Shown here piece after piece: positions 26,301 through 35,950 of a stretch of 64,000 nucleotides of DNA; position 1 is the first letter of the stretch, and each line of letters begins with the position of its first letter. Under the pieces are notes generated by a model. It was not told the DNA's origin. It worked only from the letters and a program-made list of their open reading frames with translations, and made no database searches. The position numbers and the translations under genes are program-made. The stretch is taken from assembly GCF_900110955.1 (NCBI RefSeq), contig NZ_FOFR01000003.1, positions 186,001 to 250,000 of the forward strand, written 5' to 3'. The DNA is from Lentzea xinjiangensis (GTDB taxonomy: Bacteria > Actinomycetota > Actinomycetes > Mycobacteriales > Pseudonocardiaceae).

Positions 26301-27503
26301 ATGAGGAGAACTCTGGCCGCAGGCCTCACCCTGCTCACCGTCACCGCGCTGGCCACGCCCACCACCGCCGCCGCCGAGGAAGCGGCGAGCGGGAAGGGCC
26401 GGGGGATGGCCGCGTTGACCGGCTTCGCCTTCCTGCCGGCGCAGACCTTCGTCCCCGGCAGCGAACCGAGCGGCGCGGCACTGGGGACGACGCCGGTCAA
26501 CGGCGTCACGCCGCCGTTCGCGGACCAGCCGGTCCAGGGTTTCAGCGGTCTCGTCCGCAACAGCGACGGCACCTTCGACGCCATCTCCGACAACGGGTAC
26601 GGCACGAAGGCCAACAGCGCGGACTTCCTGCTGCGCATCCACCGCATCGCGCCCGACTTCGCGAAGAACACCGTCGACGTGCTCGGCGGCATCACGCTGA
26701 CCGACCCGAACGGCCACATCCCGTTCCCGCTGACCAGGCCGGACCGGGTGATCACCGGTGCGGACATCGACATCGAGTCGGTCACCAGGGGAGCTGACGG
26801 CACCTACTGGATGGGCGACGAGTTCGGCCCGTACCTGCTGCACTTCGACCGCGCCGGGCGCCTGCTGGCACCGCCGGTGCCGCTGCCCGGCGTACGCGCG
26901 CCCGAGAACCCGGCCGGCAGCCCCAACCTGGGCGGCAGCAAGGGCTTCGAGGGGCTGACCCTCTCCCCCGACGGGAAGACGCTCAACGCGCTGCTGGAGG
27001 GCACCGTCGCCGGTGACGCGCCGGGCACGCTGCGGCTCAACGAGTTCGACGTCGCCGGCAACGCCTTCACCGGCAAGACGTGGCGCTACCGGCTGGAGGA
27101 CCCGAACTTCGCGATCGGTGACGCCATCGCCGTCGACGCCAACCGGTTGCTCGTCATCGAACGCGACAGCGCCCAGGGCGCGGACGCGCTCGTCAAGCGC
27201 GTCTACCTCGCCGACAAGCGCGACCGCGACCGCGACGGCGTGCTCGACAAGACGATGGTCGCCGACCTGCTGAACCTCGCGAACCCGAAGCGCCTCGGCG
27301 GGCACGCGGACCCGTTCAGGTTCCCGTTCGTGACGATCGAGGACGTCACGATCCTCGACGACCGCACGATCGCCGTGCTCAACGACAACAACTTCCCGTC
27401 GTCGTCGGGCCGCACGCCGGGCAGGCCGGACGACAACGAGTTCATCACCGTCCGGCTCGCGGAGAACCTGCACGCCGACCCGCGCGTGCTGCGCAGGCGA
27501 TAA
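26301..27503 (+). CDS. Secreted esterase-like phytase family protein
   Basis: 400 aa with a Sec signal peptide (MRRTLAAGLTLLTVTALATP, Ala-rich cleavage region near 25). The mature part is a beta-propeller of the phytase-like esterase family (PF13449 type): FSGLVRNSDGTFDAISDNGYG, WMGDEFGPYLLHFDRAG, GFEGLTLSPDGKTLNALLEG and LVIERDSAQGADALVKRVYL. The last shows the acidic residues that would bind Ca. Likely acts on extracellular phosphate or lipid esters, substrate unknown. Single gene, terminator at 27512. Confidence 0.85.
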   Translation: MRRTLAAGLTLLTVTALATPTTAAAEEAASGKGRGMAALTGFAFLPAQTFVPGSEPSGAALGTTPVNGVTPPFADQPVQGFSGLVRNSDGTFDAISDNGYGTKANSADFLLRIHRIAPDFAKNTVDVLGGITLTDPNGHIPFPLTRPDRVITGADIDIESVTRGADGTYWMGDEFGPYLLHFDRAGRLLAPPVPLPGVRAPENPAGSPNLGGSKGFEGLTLSPDGKTLNALLEGTVAGDAPGTLRLNEFDVAGNAFTGKTWRYRLEDPNFAIGDAIAVDANRLLVIERDSAQGADALVKRVYLADKRDRDRDGVLDKTMVADLLNLANPKRLGGHADPFRFPFVTIEDVTILDDRTIAVLNDNNFPSSSGRTPGRPDDNEFITVRLAENLHADPRVLRRR

Positions 27504-27511
27504 CCGAGAGA

Positions 27512-27554
27512 GCGCTCTCACCTGCGGCGCGGCCGTGCCCGCGGGTGAGAGCGC
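27512..27554. terminator. Bidirectional terminator between convergent genes
   Basis: Arms 27512-27525 and 27541-27554 pair over 14 positions with one mismatch and a 15-nt loop. It separates the phytase-like gene from the GH1 gene and contains GAGAGCGCTCTC, which resembles the LacI operator by sequence. Confidence 0.65.
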
Positions 27555-27581
27555 CGGACCCCCTCGGTCCCATGAGGTGCG

Positions 27582-29003
27582 TCAGACGGTGTAACCGTGG
27601 GCGGGAAGCCCGTTCTGCCGGATGATCCGGGAGAGCGTGACCGCGCTCTCCTTGACCGTGCGCTGCTGCGTCTCGAAGTCGACGTGCACGATCCCGAACC
27701 GCTGCGAGTACCCGGCCGCCCACTCGAAGTTGTCGAGCAGCGACCACGCGAGGTAGCCGCGGACGTCGGCGCCTTCCGCGATCGCCCTGTGCACCGCGCG
27801 GACGTGGTCCACCAGGTACTTCGTCCGCTGGACGTCCACGACGCGGCCCGCAGGGTCGACGACGTCGGGGAACGCGGACCCGTTCTCCGTGACCACGAGC
27901 GGCACCCCGCCCGCGTCGCGGGACAGCCGCACGAGCAGCTCGGTGAACGCGTCTGCGTTCTGCTCCCACCCGAAGCCGGTGAGCTCTCCCCGCGGCGGCT
28001 GCACAACCGCACCGCGCAGCCCCGCGTGCGGCCCGGCCGGCACGAAGCCGGGATCGGCCGGCGCGACCCTGGTCGGGCTGTAGTAGTTCACGCCGATCCA
28101 GTCGACCGGGGTCGCGATGGTCTCCATGTCACCGTCGCGGACCACGTTCGTCCAGTCGCCGAGCCACGCCGTGTCCTGCAGGACGTCGAGCGGGTAGCCG
28201 CGCCCGCAGACCGGGTCGAGCAGGATGCGGTTCTGCAGGCCGTCGACCTTGCGGACCGCTTCCCGCGACGCCTCCGAGTCGTCCTCGCCCCAGACCGTGC
28301 TGAAGTTGAGCACGATCGACAGCCGGTGCGACTCGGGCGCCTGCGCCCGCAACGCCTGCGTGGCCAGACCGTGCGCCAGCAGCAGGTGGTGCGCCGCCTC
28401 CAGGGACGCCACGGCGTCGGTGATGCCCGGCGCGTGGATCCCGTTGCCGTAGCCCAGGAACGCCGAGACCCACGGCTCGTTCAGCGTGGTCCAGGCCTGC
28501 ACCCGGTCGCCGAGCCGGTCGTGCACGACGGTGGCGTACTCGGCGAAGCGGTAGGCCGTGTCGCGGTTGCGCCAGCCGCCGAAGTCCTCCAGCACCTGCG
28601 GCAGGTCCCAGTGGTACAGCGTGACCAGCGGCTGGATGTCCTTCTCCAGCAACGAGTCCACGAGCCGGTCGTAGAACGCGAGGCCGCGCTCCTCCACCGC
28701 GCCGCTGCCGGTGGGCTGAACGCGGGGCCAGGCGACGGAGAACCGGTACGCGGCGAGCCCGAGCGACGCCATGAGGTCCACATCGGACTGGTAGCGGTGG
28801 TAGTGGTCGCAGGCCGGGTCGCCCGTGTCGCCGGCCAGCACCTTGCCGGGCGTCGCCGCGAACGTGTCCCAGATCGAGGCGCCGCGACCGTCCGCGGTGG
28901 TCGCGCCCTCGATCTGGAACGCCGCGGTCGCGGCGCCCCACAGGAAGTCCGGCGGGAACGCCAGCACCTCGCGCCCGACCTCGACCTCCGAGTCGGTCGT
29001 CAT
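27582..29003 (-). CDS. bglA: Beta-glucosidase, glycoside hydrolase family 1
   Basis: 473 aa, no signal peptide, so it hydrolyses imported beta-glucosides such as cellobiose in the cytoplasm. (beta/alpha)8 barrel with N-terminal signature FPPDFLWGAATAAFQIEG, acid/base E176 in TLNEPW and nucleophile E373 in VVTENGSAF, plus the -1 site SLLDNFEWAAGY. Last gene of the operon of binding protein, two permeases and GH1, with 37 nt between it and the MalG-type permease gene. Confidence 0.94.
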   Translation of the reverse strand: MTTDSEVEVGREVLAFPPDFLWGAATAAFQIEGATTADGRGASIWDTFAATPGKVLAGDTGDPACDHYHRYQSDVDLMASLGLAAYRFSVAWPRVQPTGSGAVEERGLAFYDRLVDSLLEKDIQPLVTLYHWDLPQVLEDFGGWRNRDTAYRFAEYATVVHDRLGDRVQAWTTLNEPWVSAFLGYGNGIHAPGITDAVASLEAAHHLLLAHGLATQALRAQAPESHRLSIVLNFSTVWGEDDSEASREAVRKVDGLQNRILLDPVCGRGYPLDVLQDTAWLGDWTNVVRDGDMETIATPVDWIGVNYYSPTRVAPADPGFVPAGPHAGLRGAVVQPPRGELTGFGWEQNADAFTELLVRLSRDAGGVPLVVTENGSAFPDVVDPAGRVVDVQRTKYLVDHVRAVHRAIAEGADVRGYLAWSLLDNFEWAAGYSQRFGIVHVDFETQQRTVKESAVTLSRIIRQNGLPAHGYTV

Positions 29004-29040
29004 ACGTTCACTTCCCTCGTGGCTTGGTCGCTGCTGTGTG

Positions 29041-29865
29041 TCATCCCTTGACGGCGCCCTGCATGATGCCGCCGACGATCTGGCGGGACAGCAGGACGAA
29101 GATCGCGATCACCGGCAGCACCGCCAGCGTGGCGCCGGCGAGCATCAGCGAGTAGTCGGTGTAGTAGCCGCTGGCCAGCGTCGACAGCGCCACCTGGACG
29201 GTCGGGCTGTCGTTGGGGTCCAACACGATCAACGGCCAGAAGAAGTCGTTCCACGAGGTCATGAACGTGAACATGCCCAGCACCGCCGCCTGCGGCCGCA
29301 CCGCGGGGAAACCGACGTGCCAGAACGTCCGCAGCACCGAGCACCCGTCGACGCGCGCCGCCTCGATCAGCTCGTACGGCACGGTCTCCTCGCAGGCCTG
29401 GCGCATCCAGAACACGGCGAACGACCCGATCAGCACCGGCACGATGACCGCCTGCAGCGTGCCGTACCAGTCGAGGTCCGACATCAGCATGTACAGCGGG
29501 ATCACGCCGAGCTGCGTCGGCACCATCGCGGTCCCGAGCACGACCAGGAACAGCGAGTCGCGTCCCCGGAACCGCAGCCGCGCGAACGCGAAGCCCGCGA
29601 GCGTGCCCAGCACGACGTTCGAGATCGCCACGGTCGAGGCCACCACGAAGGAGTTCTGCATGGCGAGCCAGAAGTCGACGGTGTCGAAGACGCGGGTGAC
29701 GTTCTCGACCAGGTTGCCACCGGGGACCAGCGGCGGGACCCTGTCGCCGAGGACGGAGTTGTCCTTCGACGCCACGATGAACGAGTAGTACAGCGGGAAG
29801 ATCGACGCCGCGAGCACGGCGACCAGGAACCCGTAGAGCAGCGGTCCTGCCTTGGCGTTCTTCAT
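29041..29865 (-). CDS. Carbohydrate ABC transporter permease (MalG type)
   Basis: 274 aa with six membrane helices. It shows the EAA loop YELIEAARVDGCSVLRTFWH and the preceding hydrophobic block typical of MalG-class inner-membrane subunits. Ends GGIMQGAVKG, a common MalG end. The ribosome site AAGGAG lies inside the end of the upstream permease gene. It works with the MalF-type subunit. The ATPase is not encoded here, so a shared MsiK-like ATPase is likely, as is usual in actinomycetes. Confidence 0.92.
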   Translation of the reverse strand: MKNAKAGPLLYGFLVAVLAASIFPLYYSFIVASKDNSVLGDRVPPLVPGGNLVENVTRVFDTVDFWLAMQNSFVVASTVAISNVVLGTLAGFAFARLRFRGRDSLFLVVLGTAMVPTQLGVIPLYMLMSDLDWYGTLQAVIVPVLIGSFAVFWMRQACEETVPYELIEAARVDGCSVLRTFWHVGFPAVRPQAAVLGMFTFMTSWNDFFWPLIVLDPNDSPTVQVALSTLASGYYTDYSLMLAGATLAVLPVIAIFVLLSRQIVGGIMQGAVKG

Positions 29866-29872
29866 CGAGCGA

Positions 29873-30850
29873 TCACTCCTTGCCCGCGATGCGCCGCGTC
29901 AGCGTGAAGTTGACGATCGCGACCAGCAGGACGACCACGAACAGCATCCACGCGACCGTGGCCGCGTACCCGGCGTCGAACAACCGGAAGCCCTTCTCGT
30001 ACATGTAGAGCACCAGCGTCTGGAACTGCCGGTCGGAGCCGCCGGTCGAGTTGTTCGCGGCGAACCCGGGGTCGAACAGCGCGGGCTCGGCGAACAGCTG
30101 CAGACCACCGATGGTCGACGTGACGACGGTGAACAGGATCGTCGGGCGGATCGACGGCACGGTGATCGACCAGAACATGCGCCAGCGCGACGCACCGTCC
30201 AAAGTGGCCGACTCGTACATGTCCCTGGGCACCGACTGCATGGCCGCCAAGTAGAGCAGCGCGTTGTAGCCGGTCCAGCGCCACATCACCATCGTGGACA
30301 CCGCGAGGTGCGAGGCCCACGTCTCCGCGCGCCAGTCGACCGGGTCGATGCCGACGAGACCCAGCAGGAAGTTCACGATGCCGAAGTCGCGGCCGAAGAA
30401 CTGCGCGAACACCAGTGCCACCGCGGCGACCGAGATGACGTTGGGCAGCAGCACACCGGCGCGCCAGAACGCGCTCCCGCGCAGGCCGCGGTCGAGCAGT
30501 GCCGCGAGGCCCAGTGCCGCGAGCAGCTGCGGCACCGTCGAGAGCACGAACAGGCTGAGCGTGTTGACCAGCGCGTTCCAGAACTTCGGGTCGCCGAACA
30601 GCTCGGCGTAGTTGGCGAGACCGACGAATCCCTGGTTGCCGTCGATCAGCTGCCACTCGTGCAGCGACACCCACGCCGTGTACAGCAACGGGTAGAGCCC
30701 GAAGATCCCGAACACCACGAAGAACGGCGCGATGATCAGGTACGGCGTGTACTTGGCGTCCCAGTGGCTCAGCCTGAAGCGCTTCGGTTCCTTGGAGGAC
30801 GAGACCGAGACGGCCGGGGCCGCCTCGGTCTCCGTGCGGACAGCCGTCAC
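29873..30850 (-). CDS. Carbohydrate ABC transporter permease (MalF type)
   Basis: 325 aa from GTG 30850, which overlaps the binding-protein stop (GTGA). A ~30-residue cytoplasmic start precedes six helices. The EAA loop reads MYESATLDGASRWRMFWSIT. Pairs with the MalG-type subunit encoded 7 nt downstream. Confidence 0.92.
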   Translation of the reverse strand: MTAVRTETEAAPAVSVSSSKEPKRFRLSHWDAKYTPYLIIAPFFVVFGIFGLYPLLYTAWVSLHEWQLIDGNQGFVGLANYAELFGDPKFWNALVNTLSLFVLSTVPQLLAALGLAALLDRGLRGSAFWRAGVLLPNVISVAAVALVFAQFFGRDFGIVNFLLGLVGIDPVDWRAETWASHLAVSTMVMWRWTGYNALLYLAAMQSVPRDMYESATLDGASRWRMFWSITVPSIRPTILFTVVTSTIGGLQLFAEPALFDPGFAANNSTGGSDRQFQTLVLYMYEKGFRLFDAGYAATVAWMLFVVVLLVAIVNFTLTRRIAGKE

Positions 30851-32109
30851 TTGGCGGCGTCCGTCGCTTCCTTGAGCGCCTGCGTCCAGGCCTCGGCGGT
30901 GGACTGCTTGCCCTGCTCGACGCGGGTCAGCGCGGTGGCGAACACCGGTCCGACCTTCGAGTCCTTCGTGCCGCGGTAGGTCGGCTTGAGCGACTCGGCG
31001 GAGGTGGCGAAGATCTTGCCCACCGGAGCGGAGTTGAAGTACTCGTTGACCGTCGCCTGCACCTCGGCGTCCTGGTAGACCTTCGGCTGGCTCGGCAGGT
31101 TGCCGGTCTCCTTGAAGATCCGCTTCTGCTGCTCGGGCGCCGTCAGCCACTTGGCCAGCTCGTAGGCCTCCTTGGGGTGCTTGCCCTGCTTCGGGATCGC
31201 GAGGAACGAGCCGCCCCAGTTGCCGCCGCCACCGGGCGCCGTCGTCACGTCCCACTTCCCGGCCGCCGCGTCGCCGGCACCCGCCTTGATCAGCGCGAGC
31301 GCCCAGGCCGGGCAGGTGGTGGTGGCGAACGAGCCCTGCTTCAGCGCGACGTTCCACTCCTGGCTGAACGGTTCGAGGGCACCGGTCTGCTGCTTGACGC
31401 CCAGCGCCGCCGCCGTCTCGAAGGCCGTCTTGACCTTGTCGTTCTTCTCCGCGATGTACGAGTCGTCCTTCGCGAAGTAGCCCTCCTCGGTCTGGTCGAG
31501 GATGGCCTTGTAGACGTTGCGGCCGGTGTCGACGAACTTCACGTTCGGCGTGGCGGCCGTGAACTGGTCCGCGACCTTCGCGTAGTCGGCCCAGGTCGGC
31601 CACAGCTTCGCGACGGCCTCGCGGTCCGTCGGCAGCTTGGCCGCCTCGAACAGGTCGCGGCGGTAGCAGAGCCCGAGGCTGCCCATGTCCGTGCCCAGCC
31701 CCAGCACGAACTCACCGCCGTCGGCGGTGCCCTGGTTCCACTTCCAGGCCGCCCACTGGTCCTTCAGGTCCTTCGCCCCGTACTCGGCGAGGTTCACGAA
31801 CTTGTCCTTGGAGGCGCGGAACTGCGAGACCACGCCCTCTTCGAGAGCGACGATGTCCGCGGCGCCACGGCCACCCGCGAGCTGGGTCGCGAGCTGCGTG
31901 TTGTGCTGCTCCATCTTGACCTTGCGCTGCTCGATCTTGAGGTTCGGGTGCGAGGCCTGGTACTCCTCGATGAGCTTGTCGTACCCGAAGTCGGAGAAGA
32001 GGCCCAGCGACAGCTCGATCTTGCCGTCGGCCCCGGAACTCCCGCCGCACCCGGCAGCCAGAACCATCACGAGGGTCGCAGCGACGCTGCCGACCAGCCT
32101 TGTGCTCAT
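30847..32109 (-). CDS. Extracellular sugar-binding lipoprotein of an ABC transporter
   Basis: 420 aa. A lipoprotein signal peptide ends in the lipobox VLAAGC (Cys near residue 21). The mature protein is an extracellular solute-binding protein family 1 fold (IELSLGLFSDFGYDKLIEEY, ADIVALEEGVVSQF, GNWGGSFLAIPKQGKHPKEA, AYELAKWLTAPEQQK). ATG at 32109 with GAGGAGG upstream. First gene of the operon, about 40 nt behind the palindrome GTGAGAGCGCTCTCAC. With GH1 in the operon, cello-oligosaccharide or another beta-glucoside is the likely ligand. Confidence 0.93.
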   Translation of the reverse strand: MSTRLVGSVAATLVMVLAAGCGGSSGADGKIELSLGLFSDFGYDKLIEEYQASHPNLKIEQRKVKMEQHNTQLATQLAGGRGAADIVALEEGVVSQFRASKDKFVNLAEYGAKDLKDQWAAWKWNQGTADGGEFVLGLGTDMGSLGLCYRRDLFEAAKLPTDREAVAKLWPTWADYAKVADQFTAATPNVKFVDTGRNVYKAILDQTEEGYFAKDDSYIAEKNDKVKTAFETAAALGVKQQTGALEPFSQEWNVALKQGSFATTTCPAWALALIKAGAGDAAAGKWDVTTAPGGGGNWGGSFLAIPKQGKHPKEAYELAKWLTAPEQQKRIFKETGNLPSQPKVYQDAEVQATVNEYFNSAPVGKIFATSAESLKPTYRGTKDSKVGPVFATALTRVEQGKQSTAEAWTQALKEATDAAK

Positions 32110-32150
32110 CCGTCCTCCTCGACGGCGCCGGTGTGGCGCAGCTAACTGTG

Positions 32151-32166
32151 GTGAGAGCGCTCTCAC
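32151..32166. promoter_or_regulatory. LacI/CebR-type operator
   Basis: GTGAGAGCGCTCTCAC is a perfect 16-bp palindrome with the central AGCGCT typical of actinomycete LacI-family sites. It lies 41 nt upstream of the binding-protein start, where a repressor would block transcription until the sugar is present. Confidence 0.75.
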
Positions 32167-32392
32167 ACTCAACCGGCGAGGCGCGGGTGTCAAGCGGTCG
32201 ACATCGTTCCGTAACTTTGTCGAGGTAGGCAACAAAAACCTTCGCCCGATCGGTGAGCGTCTCAACCGGACCGGCCCCGGCCACCGGCGGGAACGACGAA
32301 GAGGGACGACCGGGCCCTCGCTCCGGTCGTCCCCCACCCCAGGTAGAGGGGGTTTCGCGCAGAAGATGACGCGTGTCCCCGAAATTTTTTCA

Positions 32393-32420
32393 GGTGGGTC
32401 CGCCGGACGCCGGACCCACC
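32393..32420 (-). terminator. Rho-independent-like hairpin after the ABC exporter genes
   Basis: Perfect 10-bp stem (32393-32402 with 32411-32420), 8-nt loop. On the minus strand the hairpin is followed by TGAAAAAATTTC. It lies in the 441-nt gap 32110-32550, which holds no gene. Confidence 0.5.
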
Positions 32421-32430
32421 GCGCGCACAG

Positions 32431-32465
32431 CGGAGGCCCGGTGCCCCGACAGCACCGGACCTCCG
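32431..32465 (-). terminator. Second hairpin in the same gap
   Basis: Arms 32431-32444 and 32452-32465 pair at 13 of 14 positions, loop 7 nt. A third, bulged stem lies at about 32508-32543 right behind the exporter gene. Together they form a termination region. Confidence 0.5.
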
Positions 32466-32550
32466 CCGATCCCCCGGTCGTGCGGCCCCTGTTCCGCACG
32501 CCCGAACCCGTCCGGCCCCGCCCCCGACAGCGAGGGGCGGACGGGGTGTC

Positions 32551-35067
32551 CTACGCCTCCGCCATGCCCGCGACCACGGAGTTCCTGGCCGCCCGGCGAG
32601 CGGGGAGGGCCGCCGCGAGGACGGCCGCGACCACGGCCAGCCCGAGCATGATCCCGATCTGGCCGAACGGGACGGAGAAGCTGATCCGGAACTCCGCGTT
32701 GGAGATCGCCTCGACCAGCAGCCACCCGAACCCGGCGCCGAGCACCACCCCCACGACCGCGCCGATCAGCGCCATCAGGATCGACTCGACCACCAGCATC
32801 TGGCGCAACTGGCCTCTGGTGAGGCCGAGCGCCCGCAGCAGGGCCGACTCGCGGGTCCGCTCCAGCACCGACAGCGTGAGCGTGTTCGCGATGCCGAACA
32901 GGGCGATGACCAGCGCCAGTCCGACGAGCGCCCAGATGAACAGCAGGACCTGGTCGATCTGCGCGTTCAGCTCGGCCTTGGTCTCCGCCGCGGAGTTCAG
33001 CACCGCGACCGGCGACGAGGCGATGGCGCGCTCCAGGTTGGCGCGGGCCGCCGTGATGTCGGTGCCGGGCGCGAGCTTCACCAGCAGCTTCTGGTAGCCC
33101 TTCGGCCCGTCCACCGCCAGCCCCTGAGCGGAGCCGAGCGTCACGATGCCCGTGCCGAAGCCGTCGTCCTTGAGCAGCGAGACGACCTTGAAGTCCTTGC
33201 CGCCGAGCTGCACCGTCGACCCGACCGAGAGGCCCGCCTTCTTGGCGTCCTTCTCGCGCATCGCGATCTCGCCGTCCTTCACGGCGCCGAGAGGCCCGGT
33301 GGTCGTCTCCGCGCGGACCAGCGAGCCGATCGCGTCGGCCGGGTAGCCGGTCACGTAGGCGTACTCGAGCTGCGGCGACTCGGTGGACGCGGAGAGCTCC
33401 GGCGCGATCTTCGCGACGTCGTCCACCTTGGCGATCTCGTCGGCGAGCTTCTGGGTCAGCGGCTGGCTGTAGACGTTCGAGGTGATCTCGTAGTCGGCCG
33501 GGAACCGCTTGTCGACCTGCTGGTTCATCGTCTCGCGGCCACTGCCCGCCACGACCGTGACCATCGCGACGATGGTCACGCCGATCATCAGCGCCGCGGT
33601 GGTGGCGGCGGTGCGCTTGGGGTTGCGGCCCGCGTTGGCCGAGGCCAGCCTGGCCGGGACGCCGCGCAGCGCCTTGCCGAACAGCCGGTTGATCGGACCC
33701 ACGTAGAGAGGGCCGAGGAACAGCACCGCGAGCAGCAGCACCATCGTGGCGCCACCGGTGATGAACAGCGCGGGTTCTTCCTTCTCCTGCTGCAGGCCGA
33801 AGTAGCCCGCGGCGCCGCCGACCAGCGCGATCAGCGTCGCGAGGACGATCCGGACCTTGCCGGTGCGGGCCACGTCGTCCTGGCTGTCCGGCTGCGAGCG
33901 CAGGGCGGCCACCGGGGCGACCTTCGTGGCGCGGCGTGCCGGCAGCACGGCCGAAAGCACCGTCACGACGACACCGACGCCGAAGCCGGCGGCGATCGTC
34001 ACCCACGAGATCGGCAGGCGGATCTCGACGTCGTCCCCGCTGGGGCCGCCCACCGTGCTGATGAGGCCCTGCAGGCCCGCCGAGACGCCGAGTCCGCCGA
34101 GGATGCCCAGCACGGACGCCGCGAGGCCCATGAAGACCGCTTCGGCGAGCACGCTGCGGAACACCTGGCCGCGGTCCGCTCCGACGCAGCGCAGCAGCGC
34201 GAGCTCCTTCGTGCGCTGGGCGACGAGGATCGTGAAGGTGTTGTAGATGACCAGGCCCGCCACGATGAGCGAGATCGCGGCGAACGCGAGCAGGAAGGTC
34301 CTGATCTCGCCGGCGGCGTCGCCGACCTGCGCGAGCGTCTCCTGCGTGAGCTGCTCACCGGTCTGCACCGCGTAGCCGGTGCCGATGGCGGCCTTGATGT
34401 TGTCGACGAGTTGCTGCTGGGACACGCCGTCCTGGGCAACGGCCACGATCTCGTAGACGTGCTGCTTGGGGATGACCGTGCGCAGGCCCTCCGGCGACAC
34501 CACGACGTGGTCGATGCCGGACGTCGAGATCTTGCTCGTACCCTGCTGGTAGGTGCCGACGACGGTGAACGCGCGCTCGGCGTTCTCCTCGTCGAGCAGC
34601 TTGAGCCGGTCCCCGACTTTGATCTTCGCGACCTGCGCCGTCTTGACGTCGATCGCGGCCTCGTCGGCCTTGACCGGGAACTTGCCGTCCTTCAGGTTGA
34701 AGTCGCGCAGCTTCTCGGTCGTCGGCAGCGGCTGCACCATCGCGTTGCGCGCCTTGCCGTCACTGCCGAGCAGCGCCGCGCTGCCGAACTCGCGGGCGTC
34801 CGCGCCGGCCACGCCCCGCGTCGAGCGGATCTTCTGCACGAACTCGGCGGGGATGCCGTTGTCGCGGTCCGGGCTGTTCTCCGACAGGTGCACCGCGGCG
34901 TCGACGTTGCGGGCGCTGCGGGCGAAGTTGTCCCTGGTCTGCGCCTCGACGGCGTCGCCGAGCACCAGCGTGCCCGTCACGAACGCGACGCCGAGCGCGA
35001 TGGCGATGCTGGACAGCACCAGCCTCGCCGTGCGGGCCCGCAGGCCCGCGAGGATGGTCTTCAGCAT
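32551..35067 (-). CDS. MacB/FtsX-type ABC transporter permease
   Basis: 838 aa. N-terminal helix at ~17-40, MacB-like periplasmic domain at ~45-245, three helices near 260-400, then a second copy (helix ~480, periplasmic domain to ~690, three helices to the end). FtsX signatures: AAISLIVAGLVIYNTFTILV with RTKELALLRCVGADRGQVFR, and ALVIALFGIANTLTLSVLER with RTRESALLRALGLTRGQLRQ. Moves a lipid-like or peptide substrate outward using the ATPase encoded 5 nt upstream. Substrate unknown. Confidence 0.92.
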   Translation of the reverse strand: MLKTILAGLRARTARLVLSSIAIALGVAFVTGTLVLGDAVEAQTRDNFARSARNVDAAVHLSENSPDRDNGIPAEFVQKIRSTRGVAGADAREFGSAALLGSDGKARNAMVQPLPTTEKLRDFNLKDGKFPVKADEAAIDVKTAQVAKIKVGDRLKLLDEENAERAFTVVGTYQQGTSKISTSGIDHVVVSPEGLRTVIPKQHVYEIVAVAQDGVSQQQLVDNIKAAIGTGYAVQTGEQLTQETLAQVGDAAGEIRTFLLAFAAISLIVAGLVIYNTFTILVAQRTKELALLRCVGADRGQVFRSVLAEAVFMGLAASVLGILGGLGVSAGLQGLISTVGGPSGDDVEIRLPISWVTIAAGFGVGVVVTVLSAVLPARRATKVAPVAALRSQPDSQDDVARTGKVRIVLATLIALVGGAAGYFGLQQEKEEPALFITGGATMVLLLAVLFLGPLYVGPINRLFGKALRGVPARLASANAGRNPKRTAATTAALMIGVTIVAMVTVVAGSGRETMNQQVDKRFPADYEITSNVYSQPLTQKLADEIAKVDDVAKIAPELSASTESPQLEYAYVTGYPADAIGSLVRAETTTGPLGAVKDGEIAMREKDAKKAGLSVGSTVQLGGKDFKVVSLLKDDGFGTGIVTLGSAQGLAVDGPKGYQKLLVKLAPGTDITAARANLERAIASSPVAVLNSAAETKAELNAQIDQVLLFIWALVGLALVIALFGIANTLTLSVLERTRESALLRALGLTRGQLRQMLVVESILMALIGAVVGVVLGAGFGWLLVEAISNAEFRISFSVPFGQIGIMLGLAVVAAVLAAALPARRAARNSVVAGMAEA

Positions 35068-35072
35068 CTACC

Positions 35073-35831
35073 TCACGCCCCCAGGTGCGTGAGGGCGTTC
35101 ACGACGGACTCGGTGGTGGGCTGGTGGATCTCGCCGGCGAGGCGGCCGTCGGCGAGCAGCACCACGCGGTCGGCGTAGCTCGCGGCCACCGGGTCGTGCG
35201 TCACCATGATCACGGTCTGGCCCAGCTTGCGGACCGACATGCGCAGGAAGTCGAGGACCTCGGCGCCGCTGCGGGAGTCCAGGTTGCCGGTCGGCTCGTC
35301 GGCGAAGATCACCTCGGGCCGGGCGACGAGGGCGCGGGCACAGGCCACGCGCTGCTGCTGGCCGCCGGACAGCTCGGTCGGGCGGTGGGTGAGGCGGTCG
35401 CGCAGTCCGAGGACGTCGACGATCGTGTCGAACCACTGCTTGTCGGGCTTGCGGCCGGCGAGCTCGAGACCCAGCAGGATGTTCTGCTCGGCGGTCAGCG
35501 TCGGCAGCAGGTTGAAGGCCTGGAACACGAAGCCGACGCGGTCGCGGCGCAGCTTGGTGAGGTCCTTGTCGCTGAGCTTGGTGATCTCGGTCTGTCCGAT
35601 GTGGATGGCTCCGCTGTCCACGGTGTCGAGTCCCGCGAGGCAGTGCATCAGGGTGGACTTGCCGGACCCGGACGGGCCCATGATCGCGGTGAACCGTCCG
35701 GCCTGGAACGCGACGTTGATGCCGTCCAGCGCCCTCACCGCGGTGTCGCCCTTGCCGTAGACCTTCACCAGGTTGTGGGCTGTCGCGGCGGTAGTGCCGA
35801 CGGCTCCGACATCGGACACCAGTGCAGACAT
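35073..35831 (-). CDS. ABC transporter ATPase (LolD/MacB type)
   Basis: 252 aa from ATG 35831 with GAGGAAGG eight nt upstream. Walker A GPSGSGKSTL, Q-loop VFQAFNLLP, signature LSGGQQQRVACARAL, Walker B VIFADEPTGNLD, H-loop VTHD. It powers the permease encoded directly downstream. The LAL-type regulator 120 nt upstream on the same strand may control the pair. Confidence 0.94.
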   Translation of the reverse strand: MSALVSDVGAVGTTAATAHNLVKVYGKGDTAVRALDGINVAFQAGRFTAIMGPSGSGKSTLMHCLAGLDTVDSGAIHIGQTEITKLSDKDLTKLRRDRVGFVFQAFNLLPTLTAEQNILLGLELAGRKPDKQWFDTIVDVLGLRDRLTHRPTELSGGQQQRVACARALVARPEVIFADEPTGNLDSRSGAEVLDFLRMSVRKLGQTVIMVTHDPVAASYADRVVLLADGRLAGEIHQPTTESVVNALTHLGA

Positions 35832-35950
35832 GTCGCTTGCCTTCCTCACAGGGGATGTTCCTTGCTGAGGAAGAAGCTAGGAGTCCGCCGGGTGCGCGGA
35901 CATCAACTCGGCGACGCGTCGCGCATCAGCCTGAGGTATGACAACCGGCG

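Noticed and set aside
27508-27519. GAGAGCGCTCTC as a second LacI operator
   Set aside because: It lies between two convergent genes and forms part of a long hairpin (27512-27554), so a terminator explains it better than an operator.
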